The notes below the pieces were generated by a model, which saw nothing but the letters and a program-made list of their open reading frames with translations, was not told where the DNA came from and ran no database searches. The translations under genes and the position numbers were made by a program. From the NCBI GenBank assembly GCA_003164825.1, contig PLUH01000225.1, positions 31,757 to 38,184 on the forward strand: 6,428 nt of DNA, read 5' to 3'. This stretch comes from Hyphomicrobiales bacterium (lineage in GTDB: Bacteria > Pseudomonadota > Alphaproteobacteria > Rhizobiales > Beijerinckiaceae). Positions 1-5,687 of the stretch are shown here, one piece after another (positions within the stretch are counted from its first letter, which is position 1; the number at the start of each line of letters is the position of its first letter).

Positions 1-244
1 CGACCGAAAGATCGATGCCGGCCGACGAAATGACAAACGTCATCCCGATCGCCAGCACCCCGAATACCGAGGTCGAGAGAAGGATGTTGAGAATGTTTGA
101 GACGGACAGGAAGGCGCTCGACGAGATCGCCATCGCCACGCAGAGCACGGCGAGCACGACCAGCGATTCGAGTCGGACGGCGCCGCCGCCCGTGAAGCGC
201 GCACGCCACGACGCAGAGGCGGCGGTGGTCGGGGCCGAGGTCAT
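1..244 (-). CDS. Sugar ABC transporter permease, RbsC/AlsC type (N-terminal part only)
   Basis: This is the inner-membrane channel subunit of a ribose/allose-class (BPD_transp_2) sugar importer, cut off by the left window edge after about 81 residues. Translating the minus strand from the ATG at 244-242 gives a polar N-terminus (about residues 1-26), a hydrophobic helix (about 27-48, with VVLAVLCVAMAI), the family-typical SxxNILNIL segment (about 49-56), and a second helix leading into GMTFVISSAGIDLSV (67-81). That last segment is the hallmark of RbsC-like permeases, normally G-M-T-x-V-I-x-x-x-G-I-D-L-S-V-G. The start is supported by GAGGA seven bases upstream. The gene follows the binding-protein gene after 64 bases on the same strand, so it belongs to the same operon. 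The longer plus-strand frame through this region is a shadow. Family assignment is firm; the sugar transported cannot be read from this fragment. Confidence 0.9.
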   Translation of the reverse strand, partial: MTSAPTTAASASWRARFTGGGAVRLESLVVLAVLCVAMAISSSAFLSVSNILNILLSTSVFGVLAIGMTFVISSAGIDLSV

Positions 245-285
245 GGAGCGTTCCTCGAATGAGGCGTCGCCGTCCGCGAAGAGCG

Positions 286-302
286 CGGCGCCGGCGGCGC
301 CG
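286..302 (-). promoter_or_regulatory. Intercistronic stem-loop after the binding-protein gene
   Basis: Seven GC base pairs (CGGCGCC with GGCGCCG) close a 3-base loop, starting six bases after the binding-protein stop codon and ending about 40 bases before the permease start. No T-run follows, so it is unlikely to be a full intrinsic terminator. In sugar ABC operons such hairpins are known to protect the 3' end of the binding-protein message or attenuate transcription into the permease. That role is inferred here. Short GC palindromes are common in such DNA, so confidence is moderate. Confidence 0.4.
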
Positions 303-308
303 TCCGGC

Positions 309-1286
309 TTATTTAACGTACTGCAGCATCGGCTCCTTGTTCGCCTCAATGACCTCCTTGGTCAGAACAAGGGTCGGTACATAGGTCATCTCCGGGACTT
401 TGTCGCCCGCCAGCACTTTCTTGACGTCCTCGACCGCCTGCATGCCGACAAGATAGGGCAATTGCGCGACCGAGGCGTTGAGCCGTCCCGCCTTGATCGA
501 CTTGACGGCGTTGGTGTTGCCGTCGACGCCGATGACGATGATCTTGTCCTTGCCGGCCGAGCGCGCCGCCTCGACTGCGCCGAGCGCCATGTCGTCATTG
601 GCGCAGAAGATGGCGACGAGGTCCGGACTGCGCTGCAGCGTGTCGTTGGTGATGTTGGCGGCCTTCAGACTGTCCCAGTCGCCCGGCAAAGAGGCGACGA
701 TGTTGAGGCCGGGCGCCTGCTTCTTCAGCTCTTCGGCGAACCCGCGCGCGCGCTTCTCGCCGGTGATGTTGCCGGAAAGGCCTTCGATCACCAGCACGGG
801 ACCTTTCGCATCCTTGCCGAGCGCGCTGACCAGATAGTCCGCGCCTTTGGCTCCCGCTGCTTCGTTGTCCGAGCCGATATGGAAAGCGATATCAACCCCG
901 GCCTTCTTGGTGATGGCCGGATCGAGGTTGTTGTCGAGGTCGACAACCGGGATCTTCATCTCGTTCGCCTGCTTGAGGCATGGGAGGAGGATGGTCGAGT
1001 TGATCGCGGCCGTGATCATCGCCACGGGCTTCTTCTGCAGCATGGTGTTGCAGGCGTTGAGCTGCGGCTCAGCCGCCTGGTCGGATTCGACCGCCTCGAG
1101 GAAGATATCGACGCCGGCGTTCTTGGCGCCCGCGTCAACGCCCTTCTCCATCGCGCCCCAGAACGGGTTGGACAGCGTCTTCATCAAGACGCCGTAGACC
1201 GGCTTGTCTTCGGCATAGGCCGCCGACGCGGCGAGGCCGAGCGCGAGCGCCGCGATCGAGGCGCCGAAAGTCAAACGTTTGAGCAT
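309..1286 (-). CDS. Periplasmic sugar-binding protein, D-allose/ribose type
   Basis: This 325-residue solute receptor of the ribose/galactose (Peripla_BP_4) class captures a sugar in the periplasm and delivers it to the permease encoded next. A signal peptide is clear: MLKR, a hydrophobic core at about 5-20, and an A-Y-A cleavage site before E26. The mature protein resembles E. coli AlsB closely by memory: MKTLSNPFW at 35-43, DNEAAGAKGA-like at 140-149, VIEGLSGNITGE at 166-177, DWDSLKA at 203-209 and LQRSPDLVAIFCAND at 217-231. Ligand-contact positions known from RbsB/AlsB all have the expected residues: N40, F42, W43, D118, R179, N230, D255 and Q275. Cys79 and Cys103 could form a disulfide. 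The ATG is preceded by AGGGAG six to seven bases upstream. The gene lies 27 bases after the lacI-type gene and before the permease gene, all on one strand. The sugar is probably a pyranose aldose or a relative, but it is not determined. Confidence 0.93.
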   Translation of the reverse strand: MLKRLTFGASIAALALGLAASAAYAEDKPVYGVLMKTLSNPFWGAMEKGVDAGAKNAGVDIFLEAVESDQAAEPQLNACNTMLQKKPVAMITAAINSTILLPCLKQANEMKIPVVDLDNNLDPAITKKAGVDIAFHIGSDNEAAGAKGADYLVSALGKDAKGPVLVIEGLSGNITGEKRARGFAEELKKQAPGLNIVASLPGDWDSLKAANITNDTLQRSPDLVAIFCANDDMALGAVEAARSAGKDKIIVIGVDGNTNAVKSIKAGRLNASVAQLPYLVGMQAVEDVKKVLAGDKVPEMTYVPTLVLTKEVIEANKEPMLQYVK

Positions 1287-1313
1287 GATTCACTCCCTGG
1301 GTTGTTTTATGGT

Positions 1314-2360
1314 TCAGGCCTCCGCTACGGCTTTGAGCCGAGGGCGGGCGGGCCCAGTGGATTCCCGCACCCGGAGAGTGCAGGGAAGTTCGACGCGCTC
1401 GACGCCTTTTTCCCCGGCGGATAAGCGCAGCATCAGGAGGCGCCAGGCGGCGGAGGCGAAATCCTCGACCGGCTGGGCGACGGTGGTCAGATAGGGCCGC
1501 AGCGCGAGCATCCAATCGAAATCGTCGAAGCCGACGATCGACACATCGCTGGGGATTTCAAGATTGAGCCCGCGCGCGGCCTTGATCGAGGCCAGCGCGC
1601 AGACATTGGTGAGGGCGAAGATCGCGGTCGGGCAGTCGGCGCGGTGAAGCTCAAGCTCGATCGCGCCACGCAGGGATTCGAGGTCATGGCCGCCATAGAT
1701 GACGCGCTCGCGCCCTTCGAGCCCGGCTTCGACCAGGGCGCGCCGGGCGCCGGCGATGCGCTGCTCGATATTCTCGAGCCGTTTTGAATGGGTGAGAATG
1801 GCGATGTCGCGGTGTCCGAGGCCGATGAGATGCCGGGCTGCGGCGTAGCCGCCGGCGTCGCAATCGGCGTGCACGGTGTCGAATCCAGGCGCCCCGGCGC
1901 CGCGATCGATCAGCACCGCCGGCGGCAGACGGGCCGCGTGGGCGCCGCCCCCGACCGCCGCCATCGAGTCGTCGCTGGCGGGCACGACGATCAAGCCGTC
2001 GATGCGGCGCGCGACCAGCGCCTCGACACGGCGGCGCTCTTTCGCGGCGTCTTCGCTCGAGGAGACGATGAGAAGATCGTAGCCGTCGCGTTCGGCAAGC
2101 GCTTCGACCCCGTGAACGAGGCTGGCGAAAAAGACATTGGTGATGTCGGGAACGACCATGCCTACAAGACGGGTCGATTTGCCGCGCAACGCGCTCGCCG
2201 AGCGGTCGAGCCGGTAGCCGAGCGCCGCGATCGCCGCGACCACGCTGCGGCGGCTCGCTTCTCCGACCGGCCGATTGCCGTTGACGACATTGGAAGCAGT
2301 GGCGACCGATACGCCGGCGCGAGACGCAACATCGCGGATCGTGGGCGCTCTCCCGGCCAT
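1314..2360 (-). CDS. LacI/GalR-family transcriptional repressor of the sugar locus
   Basis: A 348-residue cytoplasmic DNA-binding regulator, the usual length for the family. The N-terminal helix-turn-helix spans about residues 6-26 (TIRDVASRAGVSVATASNVVNG), followed by a third helix and the hinge SASALRGKSTRLVG (54-67). L58 is placed to be the leucine that inserts into the central CpG of the operator. From about 64 onward it has a periplasmic-binding-protein-like effector domain (VGMVVPDITNVFFASLVHGVE, IDGLIVVPAS, VLIDR at 149-153, VSIVGFDDFDWM at 273-284, TTVAQP at 292-297). Recognition-helix residues V19-A20 and N24, where Arg is common, would set operator specificity. The ATG has a GGAG ten bases upstream, a loose fit. 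The gene directly precedes the binding-protein gene, so it very likely controls this operon and itself. Operator-like palindromes lie before it and before the upstream dehydrogenase gene. The effector sugar is unknown. Confidence 0.93.
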   Translation of the reverse strand: MAGRAPTIRDVASRAGVSVATASNVVNGNRPVGEASRRSVVAAIAALGYRLDRSASALRGKSTRLVGMVVPDITNVFFASLVHGVEALAERDGYDLLIVSSSEDAAKERRRVEALVARRIDGLIVVPASDDSMAAVGGGAHAARLPPAVLIDRGAGAPGFDTVHADCDAGGYAAARHLIGLGHRDIAILTHSKRLENIEQRIAGARRALVEAGLEGRERVIYGGHDLESLRGAIELELHRADCPTAIFALTNVCALASIKAARGLNLEIPSDVSIVGFDDFDWMLALRPYLTTVAQPVEDFASAAWRLLMLRLSAGEKGVERVELPCTLRVRESTGPARPRLKAVAEA

Positions 2361-2416
2361 CGCTCGTTCGCTCCAAGGCGTCGCCGACGTTCGAGCCGAA
2401 TTCTTCGCCGGCTTCT

Positions 2417-2430
2417 CTATAACGTTTTAG
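2417..2430. promoter_or_regulatory. Putative LacI-type operator upstream of the repressor gene
   Basis: The sequence is CTATAACGTTTTAG, a palindrome centred on CG with one mismatched pair (positions 4 and 11). Length, AT-rich arms and central CpG match the known style of LacI-family operators. It lies 56 bases before the repressor ATG, directly downstream of a plausible promoter, where bound repressor would block initiation. A closely related site lies at 3536-3549. Inference: autoregulation by the adjacent LacI-type protein. Confidence 0.6.
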
Positions 2431-2458
2431 GCTACGTCCCGCCGCCGCTCGCTGTCAA
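2429..2458 (-). promoter_or_regulatory. Putative sigma-70 promoter for lacI-type gene, binding protein and permease
   Basis: On the minus strand a perfect TTGACA (-35, 2458-2453) is followed after 18 bases by TAGCCT (-10, 2434-2429), a weak box sharing three of six consensus bases. Strong -35 with weak -10 elements are common in alphaproteobacteria. The operator palindrome begins at the end of the -10 box. The promoter lies just past the dehydrogenase stop, so the transporter genes may have their own start as well as read-through. Confidence 0.45.
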
Positions 2459-2474
2459 GCCGCCGAACGCCGCT

Positions 2475-3503
2475 TCAACTGCGCTCGATCGGCTTCGAGC
2501 GGGAGCGGAGAACGGTCTCGCGCTGGGCGCGCCGGCAGGAGAGCGGCGGCAGGCCGCGCAGGACGAGTTCGGCGTCGGCGACCGTCTGCCGGCCGATCTC
2601 ATAGAGCGAATCTCTCATCGCGCCGGCGCGATGGGGCGAGAGCAACAGACCCTCGATCCGGCGCGACGGGTCGCCGGGCGGCGTGGGCTCGGCGGGAAAG
2701 ACATCGGTTGCGGCGCGGAACCTCCCGCTTTCGACCTGGCGCAGGAATTCCGGGAAGTCGACGATCCCCGCGCGGCTCATCAGCAGGAAGACCGATCCCG
2801 GCGCGATCAGGTCGAATTCGCGTTTGCTAAGGAACCCCTGGTTCTCGCTGGTCGCGGCGGCGAACACGATGATGACCTGGCTCGCGCTCAAGACCTCATC
2901 GAGCGAGGCGGCGGCGACGCCGAAGCCGGCCATGTAGTGCTCGGAAATCCACGGATCGTAGGCCTTGACCGGGCAGCCGAACGGCGCGAGCAGGGGAACG
3001 AAGGCGCGCGCGAGATCGCCGAAGCCGATCAGGCCGACCCGCGCGCCATAGAGCGAGAAGCACCCTTTCGCGCCGTCGAGCAGCCATTTCTCGTCCCCCT
3101 TGCGCATGGCGCGGTCGGCCGTAGTCACGCCGCGGCAGAGGTCGATCGCCATCCCGAGCGCCATCTCGGCGACCGGTTTGGCGAAGGCGGAGCTCGGCGC
3201 GAGCACATGGATTCCGCGTTCGAAGCAGGTCTCGTAGTCGACGTTCTGGAGGAAATTGGTTTCGACGTTGACAATGGCGCGCAAGTCCGGCGCGCGGTCG
3301 AGCCGAGCCTTCGGCATGTCGCTCTGCCCGATCAGGAGCGCCATTTCGGGGAGATAGGATTCGAACCGCTCGGCTGGCATGCGGCCGGGCCCGTCGTGGA
3401 TCGCAAGCTCGCCGAGGCGCTCGAGCCGCGTCCAGACCTTCGGCTCGAAGATCTCATCGAGGGACCGCGGCTGCGGATCGATCAGGATCAGGGGTCTGGT
3501 CAC
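2475..3503 (-). CDS. D-2-hydroxyacid dehydrogenase, NAD-dependent family
   Basis: A 342-residue oxidoreductase of the D-isomer-specific 2-hydroxyacid dehydrogenase family, which interconverts 2-oxo acids and D-2-hydroxy acids. The NAD-binding fold starts at about 153 with ARVGLIGFGDLARAF (GxGxxA at 157-165). Asp183 at the end of the second strand (KAYDPW) favours NAD over NADP. The catalytic triad is present: R244 (MSRAGIVD), E272 (DVFPAEP) and H291 (SPHRAGAM). The N- and C-terminal parts (about 1-105 and 300-342) form the substrate domain; the tail is basic. The start codon is GTG and no convincing Shine-Dalgarno sequence precedes it; the next Met codon (42) is too far inside. It lies upstream of, and on the same strand as, the lacI-type gene with a 114-base gap. 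An operator-like palindrome in front suggests it is part of the same sugar regulon, perhaps acting on a sugar-acid intermediate (inference). Confidence 0.9.
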   Translation of the reverse strand: MTRPLILIDPQPRSLDEIFEPKVWTRLERLGELAIHDGPGRMPAERFESYLPEMALLIGQSDMPKARLDRAPDLRAIVNVETNFLQNVDYETCFERGIHVLAPSSAFAKPVAEMALGMAIDLCRGVTTADRAMRKGDEKWLLDGAKGCFSLYGARVGLIGFGDLARAFVPLLAPFGCPVKAYDPWISEHYMAGFGVAAASLDEVLSASQVIIVFAAATSENQGFLSKREFDLIAPGSVFLLMSRAGIVDFPEFLRQVESGRFRAATDVFPAEPTPPGDPSRRIEGLLLSPHRAGAMRDSLYEIGRQTVADAELVLRGLPPLSCRRAQRETVLRSRSKPIERS

Positions 3504-3535
3504 GATTCTGGCACCGAGCGCTACTTGAACCAGAC

Positions 3536-3549
3536 CTAGATCGATATAG
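3536..3549. promoter_or_regulatory. Putative LacI-type operator upstream of the dehydrogenase gene
   Basis: The sequence CTAGATCGATATAG is a CG-centred palindrome with a single mismatch at positions 4/11, the same place where the 2417-2430 site breaks. Compared in opposite orientation and with one C before and AG after, 14 of 17 bases agree between the two sites. It lies 32 bases before the GTG start, a good distance for blocking transcription. I could not recognise a clean -35/-10 pair here. Regulation by the neighbouring LacI-type protein is inferred. Confidence 0.55.
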
Positions 3550-3608
3550 AGCGCGGAGCAACACGCGCTTTCGCCGCCGCCTCAAGCGCCGGCGCGGGCC
3601 TGAATTGG

Positions 3609-3621
3609 GAAGCCCGGCTTC
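3609..3621 (-). terminator. Short hairpin downstream of the VOC gene, weak terminator candidate
   Basis: The sequence GAAGC-CGG-GCTTC (read on the minus strand) forms a 5-bp stem six bases after the VOC-gene stop codon. No T-tract follows, only the mixed sequence CCCAATTC. A second perfect palindrome, GCGCCGGCGC, lies at 3586-3595. Either could contribute to ending the VOC transcript before the dehydrogenase unit, but neither is a classical intrinsic terminator. Confidence 0.22.
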
Positions 3622-3627
3622 GAGCCC

Positions 3628-4530
3628 TCAAGGCGGGGCGATGGCGTGGATCTCGGCGATATAGCCGCCGGGGAAACGCACCATCGCCGCCACGCGCCGG
3701 TCGGCCGCATAGGGCGCCACCAGAACCTCGGCCCCGGCGGCGACCGCCTTATCCAGAGTTTCCGGAACGCTCGAGACTTCATAGCCCGCAAGCTCGCGTC
3801 CATAGGGCCAGGGCAGATCTCCGTCCGTGACCAGCACCGCCAGTTTGCCGACGGGCGACGCGATGCGGACGCGGCGATAGACCTCGCTCGGGCGCCCGAT
3901 CTCCGCGCCCGGCGCGGTAGAGTCGTCGCTGGTCACGACGCCCTGCGAGAAGGCCAGGAAGTCGCGGATGAAGACGTCGGCGCGGTCCTCCGACACGTAG
4001 ATCCGGTTCTCCGGAACGGTGGCGAGCGGGGCGTAGCTTGGCGGCGTCGTGTGCCAATAGAGCTGCATGTTCACCCCGCCCGGCCATTGAATGATCGCAT
4101 CGCGGCCGAGCGGGTCGGGGAACGGGGAGACGATGACGTCCGCTCCATCGTCACGGGCTGCTTGAACGGCGGCGTCCAAGTCTGCGACCAGATAACCGGT
4201 CCGCTCGGCGCCGAACGGATAGGGAACAGGTGTCTCGAAGCCTAACACCGAGAGGTTTCCGACCGGGGTCAGAACAAGTTGCGACATGGTCAGGCTCGGC
4301 GTCGGCGTAACCGTGAACACGCCCACCTTGGAGGTCGTCCCGCCGAAAGTGGCGACGAAGCTGGCGACAAGGCGGTCGAAGTCGGAGGGCGCAACATAGA
4401 CGTGGGTGCTGCTGTATTGCGGCCCGACGGCGACCTCGGGTGTCGGCGCCGACGAAAGTTGGGCCACAGCGGCGAATGCCACGGCGCCCGCAAGGGCGGC
4501 GGCGAGGGCGAGGACCATGATCGTGCGCAT
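3628..4530 (-). CDS. Secreted two-module VOC (glyoxalase-fold) family protein
   Basis: A 300-residue protein with a signal peptide (MRTI, hydrophobic stretch at about 4-22, A-V-A cleavage before Q24), so probably periplasmic. The mature part has two related vicinal-oxygen-chelate modules, about 38-160 and 172-297. Their second halves align by eye: YPFG-E-GY-V then GADVIVSPF and WPGG (104-152) against WPYG-E-GY-V then GAEVLVAPY and FPGG (241-289). In metal-dependent VOC enzymes the ligands come from the first and last strands of each module. Here H43 and E293 fit, while Q156 and R176 sit at the other two places, so metal binding is uncertain. The frame stays open to 4617, but the ATG at 4530 is preferred because it gives the signal peptide and follows GGAG. 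The substrate is unknown. It diverges from dusA and is not obviously part of the sugar locus. Confidence 0.8.
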   Translation of the reverse strand: MRTIMVLALAAALAGAVAFAAVAQLSSAPTPEVAVGPQYSSTHVYVAPSDFDRLVASFVATFGGTTSKVGVFTVTPTPSLTMSQLVLTPVGNLSVLGFETPVPYPFGAERTGYLVADLDAAVQAARDDGADVIVSPFPDPLGRDAIIQWPGGVNMQLYWHTTPPSYAPLATVPENRIYVSEDRADVFIRDFLAFSQGVVTSDDSTAPGAEIGRPSEVYRRVRIASPVGKLAVLVTDGDLPWPYGRELAGYEVSSVPETLDKAVAAGAEVLVAPYAADRRVAAMVRFPGGYIAEIHAIAPP

Positions 4531-4536
4531 GAACTG

Positions 4537-4540
4537 CTCC
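4537..4540 (-). promoter_or_regulatory. Ribosome binding site fixing the VOC-gene start
   Basis: GGAG on the minus strand lies six bases before the ATG at 4530. Upstream in-frame ATGs at about 4608-4617 lack a comparable site and would bury the signal peptide 29 residues in, so this site decides the start. Confidence 0.6.
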
Positions 4541-4600
4541 GAGCGCGAGTGAACGACAGAGTAGGGTTTGGGGCAATTGTCCAGTGAGATGACCAACGGC

Positions 4601-4618
4601 AATGTCATTGGCGACATT
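4601..4618. promoter_or_regulatory. Inverted repeat in the VOC/dusA divergent intergenic region
   Basis: AATGTC and GACATT form 6-base arms around the 6-base spacer ATTGGC. The overlapping CAATG-T-CATTG at 4600-4610 is a second small palindrome. Placed between divergent genes, and just upstream of the TATAT box of dusA, this could be a regulator site. No regulator family is indicated and chance is a real possibility. Confidence 0.3.
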
Positions 4619-4632
4619 TGCGGCCGTCTCCC

Positions 4633-4639
4633 CTATATG
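4633..4639 (+). promoter_or_regulatory. dusA: Candidate -10 box for dusA (possible leaderless start)
   Basis: CTATATG is the only AT-rich box in this stretch and resembles a -10 element. A transcription start six to eight bases downstream would fall at about 4645-4647, on the ATG at 4646. No Shine-Dalgarno sequence precedes either ATG (4637 or 4646). The -35 is unclear: TTGGCG at 4608-4613 is 20 bases away, longer than usual. Confidence 0.3.
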
Positions 4640-4645
4640 AGCGCC

Positions 4646-5674
4646 ATGCCTCGACCCTATAGCGCACGCTTTTGCGTGGCCCCGATGATGGACTGGACCG
4701 ACCGGCGCTGCCGGGCGTTCCATCGCGTGCTCACCCGCAGGGCGCGGCTCTATACCGAGATGGTGACGGCGGACGCGGTCGTGTTCGGGCCGCGCGAGCG
4801 CCTGATCGCCTTCGAGGCTGACGAGCATCCGGTCGCGCTCCAGCTCGGCGGCGCGGACCCGTCGCGGCTCGCCGAGGCGGCGCGGATCGGCGCCGGGTTT
4901 GGCTATGATGAAATCAATCTCAATTGCGGCTGCCCGTCCGACCGGGTGAGAAACGGCCGTTTCGGCGCCTGCCTGATGCGCGAGCCCGACCTTGTCGCCG
5001 ACTGCATCGCGGCGATGGCCGCGGCGGTCGACATTCCGGTCAGTGTCAAGTGCCGGATCGGCGTCGACGAGCAGGAGCCGCAAGAGGCGCTCGGCGCCTT
5101 CGCTGAAGCGGCGAGGGCGGCCGGCGCGGCGGCGCTCATCGTCCATGCGCGCAAAGCCTGGCTCGACGGCTTGAGCCCAAAGGACAACCGGTCGATCCCG
5201 CCGCTCGACTACCCGCTCGTTCATGCGCTGAAGCGCGCCCATCCCGACTGGCCGATCATCCTCAACGGCGGCGTCGCCGATCTCGCATCAGCGCGCGCGC
5301 ATCTTGAGCATGTCGACGGGGTCATGATCGGGCGCGCCGCCTATCAGACGCCGGAACTCCTGATCGGCGTCGACCCTGAGCTATTCGGCGACGAGGCGCC
5401 GGTCGCCGACGGCTTCGAGGCGATCGAAGCGTTCATGCCGGCAATCGCGCGCGGGCTTGAGCGCGGCGAGCGCCTGCATGATTTCACGAGGCATCTCCAT
5501 GGTCTGTTCGCCGGCCGGCCCGGCGCGCGGGCCTATCGGCGGGCGCTGGCAAGCGAGGGCGTCCGCGCCGGCGCCGGGCTCGACGTCTTGCGCAGCGCCG
5601 TCGCCCTCGTGGAGCGAGGGTGGGAGCGCGCCGAAGGACGCCTGTCTTTCGAGCGGCTTTGGGCCGCCGAGTAG
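4646..5674 (+). CDS. dusA: tRNA-dihydrouridine(20/20a) synthase DusA
   Basis: A flavin (FMN) enzyme that reduces uridine to dihydrouridine at positions 20/20a in the D-loop of tRNAs, using NADPH; cytoplasmic. The 342-residue protein has the DusA signature throughout: VAPMMDWTDRRCR (11-23), LYTEMVTADAV (35-45), HPVALQLGG (61-69), YDEINLNCGCPSDRV (87-101) with catalytic Cys96, NGRFGACLM (103-111), SVKCRIG (133-139), HARKAWLDGLSPKDNR (168-182), the phosphate-binding NGG (207-209) and MIGRAAYQ (227-234). The C-terminal helical tRNA-binding domain (about 255-342) includes TRHLHGLFAGRPGAR, matching E. coli DusA and its GLFQGIPGAR. The start at 4646 places VAPM about ten residues in, as in relatives; ATG 4637 would add MSA and is also possible. 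The frame extends to a TTG at 4568 that has no support. The gene converges with the protease gene after 9 bases. Confidence 0.95.
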   Translation: MPRPYSARFCVAPMMDWTDRRCRAFHRVLTRRARLYTEMVTADAVVFGPRERLIAFEADEHPVALQLGGADPSRLAEAARIGAGFGYDEINLNCGCPSDRVRNGRFGACLMREPDLVADCIAAMAAAVDIPVSVKCRIGVDEQEPQEALGAFAEAARAAGAAALIVHARKAWLDGLSPKDNRSIPPLDYPLVHALKRAHPDWPIILNGGVADLASARAHLEHVDGVMIGRAAYQTPELLIGVDPELFGDEAPVADGFEAIEAFMPAIARGLERGERLHDFTRHLHGLFAGRPGARAYRRALASEGVRAGAGLDVLRSAVALVERGWERAEGRLSFERLWAAE

Positions 5675-5687
5675 GGCAAGACTCTAC
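5671..5687. terminator. Small hairpin spanning both convergent stop codons
   Basis: GTAGGG and CTCTAC pair (one G-T wobble) around a CAAGA loop, covering the dusA TAG (5672-5674) and the facing protease TAG (5684-5686). A second stem, GCGGC-TTTGG-GCCGC at 5653-5667, lies in the last dusA codons. Because the genes converge with only 9 bases between stops, any terminator must be shared or internal. There is no T-run on either side, so this is a weak candidate. Confidence 0.25.

Noticed and set aside
250..308. Short direct repeats (CGGACGGCG twice) between binding-protein and permease genes
   Set aside because: Nine-base repeats in DNA this rich in GC are expected by chance; no array and no further copies were seen.
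15..1424. Plus-strand open frame of 469 codons opposite the permease and binding protein
   Set aside because: It crosses three minus-strand genes and their gaps, has a low-complexity Arg/Asp-rich translation and no domain; a shadow frame.
1788..3539. Plus-strand open frame of 583 codons opposite the lacI-type and dehydrogenase genes
   Set aside because: It is antisense to two genes with full family motifs, and its translation is Arg/Ala/Gly-rich without recognisable domains. GC-rich codon usage leaves such long shadow frames.
3552..3627. Possible small gene or RNA in the gap between the VOC and dehydrogenase genes
   Set aside because: No start with a ribosome binding site, no tRNA-like or riboswitch-like structure, only short GC palindromes.
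4531..4617. N-terminal extension of the VOC protein to the ATG at 4617
   Set aside because: The extension lacks a ribosome binding site, would put the signal peptide inside the protein, and occupies the divergent promoter region. GGAG before the ATG at 4530 decides for the shorter form.
4568..4636. TTG-initiated extension of DusA
   Set aside because: No ribosome binding site supports it, it overlaps the putative dyad and promoter, and relatives begin shortly before the VAPM motif.
4151..5242. Minus-strand open frame of 363 codons crossing dusA and the VOC gene
   Set aside because: It runs antisense to the well-supported dusA and out of frame with the VOC gene, and shows no motif.
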